Notes: generated by a model not told the origin, from the sequence alone. A DNA stretch of 64,000 nt from Eopsaltria australis (GCA_034509425.1 JAVTVJ010000496.1:868001-932000), one strand, 5' to 3'. Positions 38,236 to 52,868 are shown, numbered from the stretch's first letter. Program-made: numbers and translations.

Positions 38236-41200
38236 AAACCTCCAAGGGGAAAAAATTTTATGCCTAAATTTCTTTTCTGTGTTGTTTAGAATGCTTTAAT
38301 AGAACAGGAAAGATTTTGGTGATAGAAGACACATAAACCAAGAAAATGAATGTCAAATAGCTTTAATATATTACGGATTAATTTGATACATAATACTTGA
38401 AGAAAATATCACCTTAATAGTGTCCCAATCATGTCCCAAGCCAGTCAAGTTTTGAGCAGTGCTTTAAATTTCTAAATCTGTGTGTCAGTTTATATGCAGT
38501 GGTGTCACATTCAAAATGCTTGAACTCCAGCAAATTCCCGCCAAAGTCAGTGGGTACTGCTTCACTCTCAACTCTCTGGGTATCAAGCCTTCAGTTATCA
38601 CTCTAGTTGTAGACTCAAGAACAGAGTTTATGTTACTACTCTCTCAATTAACCTTGGGTCATGGAAGAATCGCACTGACTTTGCCAGAATCTCAGTGAAG
38701 CTAGTAGATGGATTTTTACTCAACAAAAATCCGCATGTGTTTGAAGGAGGACTAATGTGATACATTGAGGTGAAAGTGAACCACTTGAGGTGCAAATACA
38801 GGCTTAAACTAAAATAAGAGGTTGCATTTTATTGATTCTACCAAGGCTTATTTCCAAAAGCAACTAGATTATGTACTGGGTCGCACAAGTGGTATGCAAT
38901 GTACTGAATTGTGCCTGTAAGGACCCTGGGAAGTGAAATGACTGGGAAGCAGAATGTCAGTCATGTCTTCACTGACAAGGTTATGTGGATGTGTCACACT
39001 GGACAATAAAGAGAAAGTTGCCTCACAATTATTATAAAATTTAATATGTGGTGGATTATCATGAATGGGTAGATAAAGATTTATAGTGTAATTTCCTCCA
39101 GAGTAATCCAGTTCATCTTCCCATACACTGAGATGGCTTCTCTGCCATGTTTGGTTGTTTTTATTTTATTTTAATAAAGGTGAGATGGAAATGAAGGATT
39201 TGTCTCCTTAATGCACAGGAAGTGTAGAAACTGAGACAAATTTTTATACCTCTGATGTTAATAATCCAAGTTCTGTGTATTTCTGTTGGGCTAGCATTTC
39301 ACATAAAATTATGGTACAAGATATTTATATTGTAATTCAGGGTAAAGAGGGAGGAGTTGTAAAAATAACAGCAAAATGAAGGATAAAGAAGAAACCCTTT
39401 AGCTACTAAATACTAGATATTAAAATTGTTTTTGAACTACTAATATTCAGAGCCAGGGTGGGGAGCTTGCCTATATCAATGACATCATTGTAAGATGCAA
39501 CTCTATAGTTCCTGATTCCTTAGTCCAGCTAAGTAAAAGGTTTTGAAGAATTTATTGCTCATTTACTCAGTGTCACACCATTTAAGTTGTGTTTTGCCTC
39601 ACAACTTTTCTAAGGCAAAAGGAACTGGTTATGAAACAGGATATGCAGGTCTGCAATAACTTAAGGAAACATGGAGAGGAAATCACAGGTTCAGTTCAAA
39701 CTTTTTTACTATCGCTGTATAGTCTGTGACTTTAAAATATTCTAGAGAGGAAAAAGAAAACATAATGTAACATAATACTTGTTTTTCTGTATCCAGTGTG
39801 CACATTTTAATCAAACTTCCATTAATAAATCTTCTCATAATTCAATTTGTTTTATTAAAAATGTAAATGCTTTCCAAAACAAAAAGAAAGAACAGATGTG
39901 GAGAGTGACAGTCAGCTGCATTTGTGGCATAAATTCTTTATGCAATCACATTATTACCAGTTAAAGTTGGTGCAACTATACTGAAGAATGAAGTCTGTGC
40001 CATACTGGTGAAACCCTCATATGTTTTGAAGAATGATGAATATTTATGCCATATAAACTTGGTTCAAATTGCAGAGACCACCTAATTTGTTGAACCACCT
40101 TACTGGTTGCCACTGTGTCATCATAGTTTCCACAGGAGGGTTATTCAGCTGTATTAGTCTCTTCCAGTTTTACTACCATTGCAGGGTCCTTGGGCCTCCA
40201 GCAGCCTGAAGTACAACAGCTGCCTCAACATGAATTTGGCATAGTTTACCAGAAAAGTGAGGAAAAAAAATTGGGGTGGATATTGAAATGCTAGTTTTGT
40301 CCTCTGCTTTTTAATATTTTAAGCATAAATACAGTCTTCTACTAATGCATCAACTGCCCTTAGCTGGCTCTCTTTCATTTGTTCTGGTGATCATAACAGT
40401 CATTTATATGAAAATCCAGATAAGCTGTATGTCTGACCATATTAGCAAGCACAGATACATGGTTTTGGTCTCTAGGGAAGAAGGAACCAACAAAACAAAA
40501 ACCTCTTGCAGGTTAAGACTGCAAAGAGCTGGTCTTAAAAATCAAGCTCCTGAGATAATATTTAAACAATTAACAGTTTGTCTTCCGAAACTGCAAGCAC
40601 TCAGCCATTCTGATTTGAAGTCTGCATGATTTGTGGAGAGCCAGGGCAACTTACGTGTTAGGTTATAAGAGCCCTGTATTACTTACCTACACTTTTGAAA
40701 CTTTTTTTCTTTTTAAATTCATTGGTGTTGCTGGAAGATGGTAATCAGGGGCAATTCATCTTTATTTGGGCATGAGACAGGGGAGAGGCAGACTCATGTT
40801 TTCTTTATTAATAGAAAACTCCAGAAAGTTTGTCCTCATTATATGCTTTAGGTCCAGATCCAGTAAAGTAAATATCAGCCCAGTCTTGCAAATCAATTAT
40901 TAAAGTGTCTTCATCATGTTCAAGATCTTTTCCTCAGCAAGGAGATGGACATTGATTGTTTTATGATTCTGTCTTGTTAGTCTGTGCACTGAGAAGCCAT
41001 AAATATGCCAGTGCGTCTGTGCAGAGGATCTCCATTAGGGCTGGGACCACCCACTCATTTCTCCTGAGCAGACCAGTAGCTGTCATGTAGCACCTTTTCA
41101 TTAGCTACTGGCCTGGACTGAATGTAAACTGGTGACCAACAGGGGAAAGGTATTTTTTATCGCATTATTAATCCTCAGAGCTGTCAGATATTTTAATTAA

Positions 41201-42608
41201 AATTTATGAATAACTTCTTTGTCCTTCAAATAAGTCTGCTATCATGTGGTTGTAAACTTACAGTGTTTTGCTTTGTAAAATTGCCAGAGCATGTCGTTGT
41301 GCATATATGACTGCAAACCCTGCTGCTAGAAATTGGGAGATTTCCAGTGGCTCTCAATTCCTGCATTTGTATGGGTCAATACACGTAGCACTGAGCATGC
41401 AGACCAAATGCCTTCCTGCCCCAAATCAGTATTTTTCAGCTGTTTAAACAATTACTTGGATTTTCTTTGAAAGTTTTATAATTTTGTTCCCTTGTGCCAT
41501 CTGTTTTATTTAACACTGAGAACATACAGTGGGAAAGGGACAATGACAGGATTACTGTCAAGTTAACTACACAGTGTGTACATTCTGTTGGGTAGTTAAG
41601 GTATGCATTGGATACCAAATAATTGATAAATACTAAGTTTTAGTTGTGAAGTAGCCTGATTCTGTCAAGTGGTTGGATTTTACATTGAGGCAAAAAATAA
41701 TATATATTAAATCTGTGCTGAGGTATTTACATTTTAGCAGGCAACTGCATTAAAGAGGACATTTTAACTGGTGTGATGCAAGGTTCCTCACAATGCCAGT
41801 CTGCAAGAAAACACTTACTCTTTTTCTTAGTAGTTTTTGACAAATGTGGATAAGTAAAAATTGTGACCAACATGAACAAATGGAGCTTTGCTGATTGTTT
41901 TTAATCAGATAACTTTATCTCTTGGTTGATATAATTAAAGATTTTTCTCCCATTTGTCTGTGAAATGACCATTTGAGCCTGTAAATAGCACACTTCCTTT
42001 GACGTTATATATGCTGGCACCTGTCATCGTGTTTTGTAGGTCTCTTGACTAGCCTGAACTTGAGTGCAGGATGCCATTTGGAAAGTGCCAAAAAGAGTAG
42101 AGCAGTCATGTATTTTTGGTGATTCTAGTAAATAAAAATTAATCGTGTTTGACAAATGTTTGTGGCTTTATAGTTCTGTAGGTAGAAGCTACAATTTTGT
42201 GACTATTCAATGAACTGTGCTTTTATGTTCTAGAAACAGTCACAGAGTGCAACCAGCTAAAACTAATTACGTTGGTCTGTTAAAAAAGACAATTATGCAA
42301 AATCTGTCGGTGTTCATTCTGTCAGTATTAATGATACATACGTTTAGTGCCTCTCATTTTGAAGCCTCAATGCTACACTTAGATAAGCCACTGTAACTTT
42401 TGCCAGACCAAAATTGCCAGCCTTGGACTTAAATGTGCAAAAATTAGTGTTTGATTATTGCCTCCCCCTGCCAATTATTTTAATAGATGATTATTCACTT
42501 TTTTGTTCTTAACTATAGTTTTATGCTATTAAAAAAAAGATTTAAAAATATATATGTGTTTTTAGTGCACTAGTAGAAGAGGAAAAATCAGTCTGGACTA
42601 TGTGTCAT

Positions 42609-42668
42609 ATGGTTTTTTGTTTGGGGCTTTTTGTTTGTGGGTTGTTTTGTTGTTTGAGTTTTTTTGTA
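42609..42668. repeat. G/T-rich low-complexity stretch
   Basis: About 60 bases that are almost entirely G and T (gttttttgtttggggctttttgtttgtgggttg...). Similar stretches recur at 55283-55345 and 58149-58202. No gene or known repeat is recognised. Confidence 0.7.
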
Positions 42669-43779
42669 AAGCAGGATGAGCCACTGCAGTATAAGGTGGT
42701 GTACTCTATCATGTAATTGTATCATTTTTGGTTGAGAGGAACCTTGTGCCATGTGGATTTGACTTTAAGGAATATGGGTTTACCAAAGGAAGTTTACTAA
42801 ATAGTAAGGTTAAATTCTTACCTCCAATGAACATTCATTTTGTGAAACTGGAATCTTGTAAATGTTAAGCCTGCTTGTATCTCTGCCAGGATGATCTCTT
42901 GAAATATGGCCTTTGTGTTGGTTTTGGTGGAACCTGGTCTTCATATAGTTCTTGGTGTGCTGCACTACTTCCTTCACTCTATTTTATTGTCTCTAAGACC
43001 CCTGAGGGAAATACTGAGAACCTAAAGCAGCTGTAATCATGAACAGACCTCGTTATTATTCTTACGTTAACTTGTGGGATAGTGCAGGATGTGTGCCATG
43101 TCTATTTCCAGACCACAAAACTTGAGAAAGCCTGTATGGCTGTATCTGTGAAATAACACTCAAGGCAGCTTGAGAGGTGCAGACCACAATGCCTTTCTTC
43201 CACAGGGGTTAAGCTTACTGTTCTTTATTCTGCAGGCTGCCTATTTTACAGCACAAACCACAGCTGCTAATTTCATGGGGAGAGGGAGAAACAGGTCACA
43301 GGTGTCTTACTGAATACGAGATGGTGATTTGGGTTTGAGTATCAGACTAGACTAATCCAATATCACTGTTTTTTCAAGAACAATGACCACTAATGGATCT
43401 GCTCTGGCATTTCTATGCCATAATGCAACTATAGTGGTTTGGTGAGTCCAGTGATAAGGAAATCTCTGTCTTAGAAAATGTCTGTTCTTTTTACCATCGT
43501 TTCTTTTAGGCTTTGGTTTTGTTGATTTTGGGGTTTTATTTCCCTGACCAATTGTCATACCCTTGACCATTGTCTTTAAAAATTGCCATGTCTATTGCTG
43601 TTGTTTTGTGGTTGTCAGAATTGATTTCTGATAAAATCTTACTTCCCACATTAAAATCAGAAATACGTATTTTTTTACTTTCCGCATTAAACCCTAAAAT
43701 ACTTTCTATTTATATACTTCCATTTGTGGTAACTTTACCTTTGGCTGTGTATATAGTGTTATTTAGGATACAAGGAAAA

Positions 43780-44033
43780 GAAATGGAGCTGCATCAGGGG
43801 ACATTCAGAATGGATATTAGGAAAAGGTTTCTCGCTGCAAAGGTGACTGGTCACTGGACCAGGCTCCCCAAGGGAAGTGGGTACAGCACCCAGCCTGTCA
43901 GAGCTCAAGAAGCATATGGAAAACACTAAGTCATATGGTTTTAGGTAGTCCTGTGAGGAACAGGGAGCAGGAGTGAATGATATTTATGGGTCCTTTCCAA
44001 CGTGAGAACTTCTAGGATTCCATAATTTCATAG
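43780..44033 (+). mobile_element. CR1 LINE 3' fragment
   Basis: The sequence starts near aatggagctgcatcagggga and runs through ggatattaggaaaaggtttctcgctgcaaaggtgactggtcactggacc and ggctccccaagggaagtgg. It then reaches gtagtcctgtgaggaacagggagc, and a decayed tail at ttctaggattccataatttcatag. This order is that of the CR1 ORF2 end followed by its 3' UTR. It carries the 3' end and is 5'-truncated; the phrasing of its UTR suggests a different CR1 subfamily from the copies at 24145 and 49706. Confidence 0.82.
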
Positions 44034-44475
44034 AACCATGACATGCTTTCCCTCCCCTATCCCCCACCCACTTTTTTTTTAAGAGCATGACTAAAGCTCT
44101 GTCCTAGTTTCCCTTCTGATTTTTAGCATGGGTAAGTGTAATGCTTGTCCGGAAAAGTAGCACAGAGCTGATGTTCACCCAAAAGCCCTTTACAGTACTT
44201 TTTGCAATATGTTTCTACCACTTCCTTGCTTCTTGGACATTGGTGATGTTGGATACATTTCTTCCTCAGTCTGGAGATCTGCACCATAAAGTAGCTGACC
44301 ACAAAACTTACTGTAGCACTTACTTGTAGCACTTAAACATTTGTATTTATTTAGGTTAAAGTCTAGTGATAATAGTGGTTGTTTTTCTGCAGTGCCTGGA
44401 ATTCGGAAATTTTAACTGTACATGATTGCTCCAGGGTGACACACTGTTAAAATAATTTCATCCCTTTTTTTTTAG

Positions 44476-44557
44476 GGACGCAAGAATGAGGCGGAGAAGT
44501 ACTTCATGAAGGCTATTCAGCTGGATCCTACCAAAGGAAACTGCTACATGCATTATG
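44476..44557 (+). CDS. TMTC2: TMTC2 internal exon, TPR unit 6 second helix into unit 7 (residues 197-224)
   Basis: An 82-bp internal exon. It starts in phase 0 at Gly197 and ends with the first base of the Gly224 codon. The acceptor is tttttttttAG and the donor is GTATGT. It reads GRKNEAEKYFMKAIQLDPTK and ends GNCYMHYG. E201-A202 and A209 fill TPR 6 helix B, and D213-P214 is the usual closing DP of a TPR. G224 is position 8 of TPR 7, its codon split in phase 1 exactly as at G156. As I remember human TMTC2, N200, Y205, M207 and Q211 differ (S, L, L, E), all surface-type changes. Confidence 0.95.
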
Positions 44558-47500
44558 GTATGTTTCAGATAGATAGGATTTCTACACATGTTCCAGGCTT
44601 GCTGTTAATCTCTCCGAGTGACTAAAGATTTGAAAACTGGCAAAATGTCTTCTTTAAAAGGAAAGAAACTAATCTATGATATATTACTTAATACAATTTT
44701 TCAATCATTGTAGAGGGAGAGGTGAAGAATTTCGTATTTTGCATAGCTTTCCTCCTATAAGAGGAATTTCAGTATTGCTGCCTCTGTGGGAAAGAACAAA
44801 GGTGACTATTGCCATATGTCAGAGTTTCATGGCCTGGAATATTATTGTTAAAAGTTTTGGCCAGACTTCACTGATTGCTGGTGGGTGGGCAACCAGAAGT
44901 TTTACTTTAGTGTATGAGATCTGTATATTGAAGTGTCTTATGGGCCTTACATCTCCATCCTTCCCAGCACCTTCTTGGCTTGAAATGGCTAAATATTGCA
45001 AAAGATCTTGACACGTTGGCTGTATCTTTCCTACTAAGCCATGTGTGTGCATTAAGCACACAGTTAATTTGAAGGTATCTTTGTAGCTTTGGATTGTTTC
45101 TGCTAGATGTGCAAAAAATACTTCCAGATGTGTTTAGTATCAGGAGACCAAAATTATTTATCTTTGTGGACTAATTCTTACAGTATTTTAAAGCTGATAA
45201 TGGACAAATCTTAAAATACAAGCTATGTTGTGCCAATTGGAACAATAAAAAGTAGTACATTTCATCTTCATTTAGGAAGAAGGTAGGGAACCACAAAGCA
45301 CACTCTATACATCTTTGTATATTATTTTAATTTCCTCTTCTAACTGGCAAAATAAATAAAAATTAGTGAGCAAGAGGGAAGATGACTCTCACATAATAAC
45401 CATGCTTTTACTCTATGATACCTTTGTCTGAATTGCTCACATGTTGTATTTGTTTGGTCCTATGCAGTATGAAATTCTGTATGTTAGATTCCCAGAATCA
45501 ACCTTTGGACTTAGAACATGTCATCGTTTTTAAATTAATGTAGTCCAGTGTTGCATTATTTTGCATTATGAAACATTGCAGTTCATAGCCTTGTCTTCTA
45601 TTTATGCCTGTAGAGGTAAAGATGATAGAGATATTTGTGCATATAAGCCCCGTTATTTCAATTGAATGTAAGTATCGTGTATATCTCATGAAAATGAGGA
45701 TAAGTTACAGCTATTTGTTTCTTGAAATCCTACTCAAGCACTTTCCAGCCTTTGTTATTAAGAAATCTATCCTTAGATATTGGGAAATACTTGCATACAT
45801 ATTCAATGGTTGGTCTCAACAGTCCATCTCAGCAAATTATGTTAGGATTTAGTGAAAAAAGAATCTTCTTCTTTTTCCCTCATTGCTCATCAAGTTGCTT
45901 GTCCTTTTCTGCAATATTCCCTCTGTCTAATTTTCAAGTACCCTATAATCTAAAAGCACAGTTACTCAAGTCATCATTCATGTCTGGTATATTGACTTCT
46001 TCATTACCAGATTATAATATTAAAGTGGTGTGTTATTTCTTCATTAAGATTTTTCCCTGAAAACATTAGCAGACTTTTCCTTTGTGTCCCAGGTTCAAAA
46101 AGTGAGTTCTGTCATTGTGCAGAGGTGATAATTGCAACATAAGTGAGCTTCTACTCAGCAGATTAGAGTGAAATGCAAAATTTAGTCAGTGTTTGGAATA
46201 ACAGCATAATAAAATGGGATGCTGAAGGGCAATAGACACAAAAAGGTTCTCTTTGAAAGTCACAAGGTCTCTTTCTTGGAGCATTGTACCCAGAGAGCTC
46301 TTCTGAATGCATATGAAACCTTTTCATAATGTAACTTCTGATCGCCTCGCCAATTCAGTGATGTAATTCTATGTTTATATCAAAGTAGTTATGAGAAAGA
46401 TATGGTCTACTTCTGCTTGGCTCTTGTGTCTGTGTTGTATGGCTGATCTCAAATCCTTGTTGCTTTGGGCACAGGACTTCCTAAAATTTGATATCATTGC
46501 TTTTTCTTTCTGTTTTTCCTTTCTCTTCTTCCTAGCTTTATTTCTCTTCTCCTTTCTACCTATTTCTTGAAGTAATGAGGGCTGTGTGTTACCAGGGGCA
46601 TTCCAAATAATCCACTGGAATCTCTAGTGAACACTTCAAGCTTAACCTCTCCATCTCATTAATTTGTTCCAGCACCTTGTCACAGGTACATTCTGCATCC
46701 TATATGCCAAGAGTTTAATTATGGGGAAATGCGTCCATATTTTTCATGTAAATCTTAGAGATTCCTTGTTTTTTCTCAGCGTGAAGATGTTGGAAGAAAG
46801 AATAAAGTAGTTGGCATCAGTCCTAAAAAAACACATACCTCACAAAACAGCCAAATGAAAAAAATTGATCAGTTGGGACATGACAAGTGTTGATGGAGTA
46901 GCAGGAATAAATGGACTGAAGATTTTCTTCCAAGCGCATGTGGATTGCATACGCTTATAATTTGTGCTTCCAGTTTGTGTAGATGTTCTTTTTGACTTCT
47001 AACCTTCTGGACTTTTCTTGGAGCTATGAGAAAAACTGTGTCAATATGCTGTGTCTTTTAAGAGGCTTGCCTTTGTATTATAATGTGCTTTAATTCAAGC
47101 TGTAAGCCAAAGCTATTTTTGAGTCTGATTTGGTGCAGGAGGCAGCTTATTTAATCATATTAAAATTTAGAGGGAGGGGAACAGTTTCACGGTTGCTCCT
47201 TGAAAGATACCACCACAGCATGTTTCTCTGCTCAAGCTGGCATTATAATTAGTTTTCTATAGGTACTTGACTGACTTTGGATTTAAGAGGATTTAAGTTT
47301 TAAGCAGTGTTTCCCAGCCTCATTATGCTTGAAGATGTCCGAAGGAAGAAATAGTGGAAAAGCTGAAGAGATGTAAATCCCTGTAGACTGCTGACATGAT
47401 GGCAGTTCATTGGACTTTTACTCTGGTGGCCAGAGAGGATGGCAGTCCCCTCTCAGATGGAAATTCAGGCAGCTGCTCACCTGAACACCTTTCTTTTGCC

Positions 47501-48654
47501 CTTCTTTCCTTTCTACCCCTCATATGCCAGTTATATAAGCTTGGTACAAAACCATTCTTACAAATATGTGAGTGTTGATGAGTGATCTGGTACAAACTGA
47601 TCAGGTACACAGTACACTACCAAAAACACCTCACAGATGAAAGAGAGAAAATTCTCATGAATCACAAAGAAGGAAAAGTGAGAGAGGAAAGAGTACAGAA
47701 GCATCAATACTTTCTTTTTCTCATAATATACATGTTTTTGAACTAGAACACTGAAGCAAATTATTTTGAATACTAAGTTTGAATATTTCTGTAAGGTTTG
47801 CTACTTTTAACTGGATATTTTTAATACAAGTGTTTTAAAGACTGCCTAAAATGAGCACTTTTTACTAAAAGAAGTCAAACTTAACATCTATTTATTTATG
47901 AATTTCCTTTTTTTTCTTCTGGGAAAATTTTCTTCAAACTGTCATACCCATGTCTACTCAAGATATTGGCAGTCATGCATCCCACTGTACTTTGAACATT
48001 TAACCCAAGTAGGCCATTTTGAATCCTGCAAGATCTTGGTAATGGCTGTCAGCAACAGATTGATGACATAATTGGTCTCCATTGACCATTGATTCTTTCT
48101 GAGCTGCTTGCCCTGATGAAATGAATGAGAATTTCTCAGTCTGAGTAACCACAAGGAGGTACCCATGAATTAAACAAGTTAAAAGGAGCTGTCTTCTAAG
48201 TATTTTAAGAACATAATGGCATCTAAAGAGTTGTTTGTTAACAAACATGCCCAAAACAGGGATGTTCCATCAGGTCAGACAAGTGTCCTTATGCCTCAGA
48301 GACTGTGTAGTTTTGGATATAGTATTGACCATTCACAAAGGAGGTAAAGATCTCTATTTCTGTCTGCACTGAGCCTATCTCAGAAGAAGCTGAAGAAAGA
48401 TTATGTATAAAATTTGTCAGTGCACAAAGATGAGGTTAATTTCAAACAGTGACATATTTACATGCTCATCTTTAAAAAAAACCAAAATTTTTCACTAAGT
48501 AGGATGCAGTGTAATTGAGCAGTTTGAAATTGTTGAAAGCTTTCTGTACTAGCTTTCCCTTAAACAAAAAGCACTATAAATCCACAGTGATATTTTTTGT
48601 GTAGAGAGTTTATCTCCAGAAGTATCTGATTTTATTCATAATTTCCTGTTTAAA

Positions 48655-48735
48655 AAAAAATAGTAATCATAAAAACCCCACCAAGCAAATGACAACAAAA
48701 CAAACAAACGCACACAAAAAAACCCCCAAACCAAA
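48655..48735. repeat. A/C-rich low-complexity stretch
   Basis: A stretch dominated by A and C on the + strand, with runs such as aaaaaaaaatag, acaaaacaaacaaacgcac and aaaaaaacccccaaacc. No fixed unit is seen. Confidence 0.75.
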
Positions 48736-49705
48736 CAATCCCCCCAAAAGACTTCATTTTACTTGTTTGCTAAAAATAAGTTTTGCCACTATGCCTCTTA
48801 AAGTGCATGAAGTGACCTCTTTCCAATATGATCAAAATGGAGTCGGTAATAAAAGAGAGAGACAAAGAAGGAGTAGAGGTCCCTTCTCCCTTATATTTGT
48901 AATGGCTTAATTGGAATAGAAAAGTCTATAACCCAACAGGATGTTCAGATTAACTCTGTTTTATTAATTGGTTTTGAGACCGCCTTTTAAAATAGTTTCC
49001 TTTGAATAATACATTGTTTCTAAGAACTCTAAATTGTTTAAAGATTCCTTTTTCATTACAAAAATGGATTATCCTCATTATATTAATTATGTATTAATTT
49101 AATTTGGCGGTTCACATTGATCATCTGCCTTTTTAAGTGCGTTCCCAGTCAAGACGTAAAACAAAAAGAGACTTTCAGATTACATGAAACTGAAGTGTAT
49201 CAGTTGTATCCTCATTGAACTAAGAACAGATTAACATATTCCCAAATAAACTTTCGTTTGTACATTGTCTTTCACTTTTGAATTTGTGATAATTGAGGAG
49301 TTTTTATTGATTTTCTTACATTATCTGTTTCTTTTAAAGCAAGTGTAACTTCTTAACTGCTGTTTTTATTGTTTTTCAATTTCATCCTAATCTTTCTAAT
49401 CACTGTTTCTTCAAAGGGCTCTGAGCCCTTTTTGATGCCTAAATTTTCACCTAAATTTATGAGCACTCTGTGTCAGTCTTACTTCCAAAGATGGCTGCTT
49501 TACCACTTCTACGTCACAGCCTAAAAATTGGTTGGAACTGTTACGGTTTAAGGATCAAAGTATATTTTGTTTAAAAATTATAGCAGTGAGTTTTCAAGCA
49601 CCATTTTTTTCAGTCTTTAAGTCTTAGGCTTACACGTGTTAGTGAGTATGAGAATTTTTATATATTTACAGGTGTGAATTATTTTTTTTTATTAGATGTT
49701 TTGAC

Positions 49706-50478
49706 TTAGATTGAAGTTCAGTAAGGTGAAGTGCCAGGTCCTGGACTTGAGTCACAACAGCCCTATGCAGTGCTGCAGGCTGGGGACAGAGCAGCTGGAA
49801 ACTGCCCAAGGGATAAAGGAGCTGAGGGTGCTGGTGGCAGTGGCTGAACATGAGCCAGCGTGTGCCCAGGTGGCCAAGAAGGCCAATGGCATCCTGGCCT
49901 GTGTCAGCAATAGTGTGGCCAGCAGGACCTGAGAAGGGATTGTCCCCCTGTACCTGGCACTGGAGAAGCCACACCTTGGGTCCTGTGTCCGGTTCTGGGT
50001 CCATCACTGCAAGGACATTGAGTTTGCAGGAGAATGCCCAGAGAAGGGCAACAAGGCCGGGAAAGGGTCTGGAGCACAAGTCCTACAAGGAGCGGCTGAG
50101 AAAACTGGCATTGTTCAGCCTGGAGAAAAGGAGGCTCAGGGGAGACCCTATCCCTCTCTCCACCTACCTGAAAGGGGGCGGTAGCCAAGTGAGGTTTGGT
50201 CTCTTCTACCAGGCAACCAGTGACAGGATTAAAGGAAGTGACCTCAAGCTGATCCACAGAAGGTTCAGGTTGGACACAGGAAGAATTTCTTCACTGGAAG
50301 GGTTGTTAAGCATTGGAACAGGGCTCCTGGGGAGGTGGTGAAGTCACCATCACTGGAGATGTTCAAGAAAGGACTGGTCATGGCACTTAGTACAATGTTT
50401 AATGAACACGGTGGTGGTCAGTCAAAGGTTGGACTTAATGATCATGAAGGTCTTTTTCAACCTTCAATGATTCTTTGT
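49706..50478 (+). mobile_element. CR1 LINE, 5'-truncated
   Basis: About 770 bp of the ORF2 C-terminal region and 3' UTR of CR1 in forward orientation. Typical pieces are AQVAKKANGILACVSNSVAS (49889-49925 region), LEHKSYKERLRKLALFSLEK and SPSLEMFKKGL. It ends at ggttggacttaatgatcatgaaggtctttttcaaccttcaatgattctttg, a decayed 3' end. Stops and frameshifts break the frame, so it is dead. A 163-codon open stretch at 49850-50341 is a remnant and not a host gene. Confidence 0.92.
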
Positions 50479-52835
50479 GCTGTGTTTATGATATTTCCAT
50501 GTAGTCACATTGTTCTCAGTGCTTGAGCTTTGTGGTTTTTCTCTTCATTGACTGAAGAGCAGCCCAGGAAAAATTTATATTTTCCCCACATATTTAAGGA
50601 AAAGCTCTTATGAAGAAAGCAGTGTACTAATGAAAAACAGACTATCAATGTTGTATTTATAAGAAAGAGAAACATCAACCATGACCTGCTCATGAAATCT
50701 TAGGAGAGTTTTATGTGGATGGTAGAAATGTCACCCTAGTTCACAGGTAGATCAGTGGTCACTTTTGTCAGTGAAATGAATAAAATTTCACAAGCCATAA
50801 TTCCAGTGAATGAATTATCCCATTTCTGACTGACAGGTTAGCTAAATGCAGTGTATACCAAATGATAAATAAAAGTGCATGGATCTGCTGCGTTGGAACC
50901 CCAGATGGTGATTTTGTACTGAGAAATTAAATCCCTTGGTGAGATGTCGTTAAAGTGAAGCAGATACAGTATGTCCATTGCTAAGTCACTTCCCAATATG
51001 CACTCATTAACCTTTCTGACAATTAAAGGAGTTTTGCCATTTTAAATTTTTGGCAATCCTAAAATCGGTATGCAGTGATTTTGTAGAGAAACTATAAACA
51101 AGTTTATGATACTCAAATAATACGTGTTCATAGAACATATGTGCTCTTTGGAGAGAGTGTCTCTCTGTCTTGAACGTATCATGTGCCATCAAATCCGGGT
51201 CCTGACTTTGGTCTATGGCTTATACCTGCTCCTGCAATATCAATGAATGTCATTCCAAGAAGACAGGATTCCTAGACCTGAAACAGAAAGATGTAACTGT
51301 CTTGCAGAAAGACTTCATTAAGCTTCTCACCTTTCTGCTCCCACAACTCTCTCTAATAACTTCAAGAAAATTGTCAATTACTGCTAACCAACAGTATTTC
51401 TTAGTTCCAAACTGAAGACAAAAACTGTACCAGATGCTGAGCTGTTCAGAACAATCTACTGATTTTAAGTGCTTTTTGTCACTCTCTAGGCTACTGTTAT
51501 CACACAACATTAAAAGAAGATTATTACAGACCATGATAATAATGGTTTTTTCAAACTCCTTTTAGAATCAATCACTCAAGTGGAATGCAGTGGAGTATTT
51601 CCAAAAAACCTAGGTCACTGACCTGAAATGCTGTGGAATTTCCGTGCTTCCAGCTCTTCCCTTGGGTTTCACCTTAAATCTAATCATTCTGACATCTCTA
51701 ATACGTGCTTGACTCTGCTTCCTCAGCACAATATACTAGACTGCTCAAGAGATGTGATATAGATATTGCAGATCAGAGACAGGGTGAGAAATGTGTCTGT
51801 ATGCTTCTTCCGTATTGCCTAAATGTGGTGTTTCTGTAGGGTCTAAAAAATTAACATGAACATTGCTGGAGGCTTTGTGGCACGAACAATACTGGAGGCT
51901 TCTTTTTTTTTGACCTACGAGTACTGTCTCATGGGGATTTTTGTAGAGATAGCATGAAGCTGCTACAGCATGCAACTGCATAGTTCTTTTTCAGCCAAAT
52001 TTTACATTTCCAAGTCTTATACATCATCAGGTGTCTGTGAAATTATATATAGTTCAGGATCTTCCTCAGTATTTGTAAATCATTAGATCCTCTGTAGTAT
52101 ATATTTTCATCATTAATCTTTTGGTTTGGTGAGAGCTTCCAGTGATCCAGATGTGGTCACAGATTTAGTCATCAAGTCCCAGAGGTTTGCTAGTTAATTT
52201 TTTCTCTCTTATCTATGATCGTGCTCTGAATGATATCCAGTGGTACAACTGCAACAGATAAGTTTTTCAAAGAAAAAGGCTAATAATAAGAAGTATTTTC
52301 CAAGCCAGTGCATATAATGACATTGCAGCACTCTCTGGCTTGCTTAGTGTTCCATTATATTTTATTTGCATGGAAGAATTTTCTCTATGGGAACTAATTA
52401 AAGGGAAAAACTCTTCTGAAGTCCTTCCAACAAGAAACTAAGAGTACACCTTTAGATTAAGATGGAATGGGATATAAGGAGCGGCAAAAACTGAAATGTT
52501 GCTGCCATTTAGGTGGTTGTGCTGTAAGTTGCCTTTGTTTCTCCTATCGCATCCTCTATGTTCAGCAAGAAATTGTCTAAATAGGCCTGGAAAAGCAGGA
52601 TATTTAAGCAAAGATTCCCTTTCCCTGGGAACTGCTCCTTCACAGCTAGTGAATCTGTTTTGAAACTCCTAAAGGAAACAGTTACATTAGGTAATGTCTG
52701 TTGACTCTGCCCCTTGCAACATTGATTCATCACCTGAAATACTTTGGAAATCAACTTGCAGACAAGTTCTCTCCTCATTTCTTCCACTAAATGGAATTTA
52801 ATTTTTTCATTTAGAAATCTCTGGTTGCATCAGCT

Positions 52836-52868
52836 CTTCAGCTCTGCATTACTGCAGCAGAGCTGAAG
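52836..52868. other. hairpin with 12-bp perfect stem
   Basis: cttcagctctgc (52836-52847) and gcagagctgaag (52857-52868) are perfect reverse complements around a 9-base loop. The right arm also overlaps a second small inverted repeat, gaagtt...aacttc (52865-52882), so two alternative hairpins are possible. The stem is too short for a clear microRNA precursor. Confidence 0.7.

Larger units (their letters stand above)
30963..44475 (+). other. TMTC2: TMTC2 intron, 13.5 kb
   Basis: A phase-0 intron with donor GTGAGT and acceptor ttttttttAG directly after a run of T's. It holds a solo LTR (32418-32833), a TTTG microsatellite, short CR1 tails at 34602-34648 and 37615-37672, a low-complexity G/T stretch (42609-42668) and a CR1 3' fragment (43780-44033). 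The remainder is AT-rich and unrecognised. Confidence 0.8.

Noticed and set aside
49850..50341. A 163-codon open frame on the + strand
   Set aside because: It is a surviving stretch of broken CR1 ORF2 and not a host gene.
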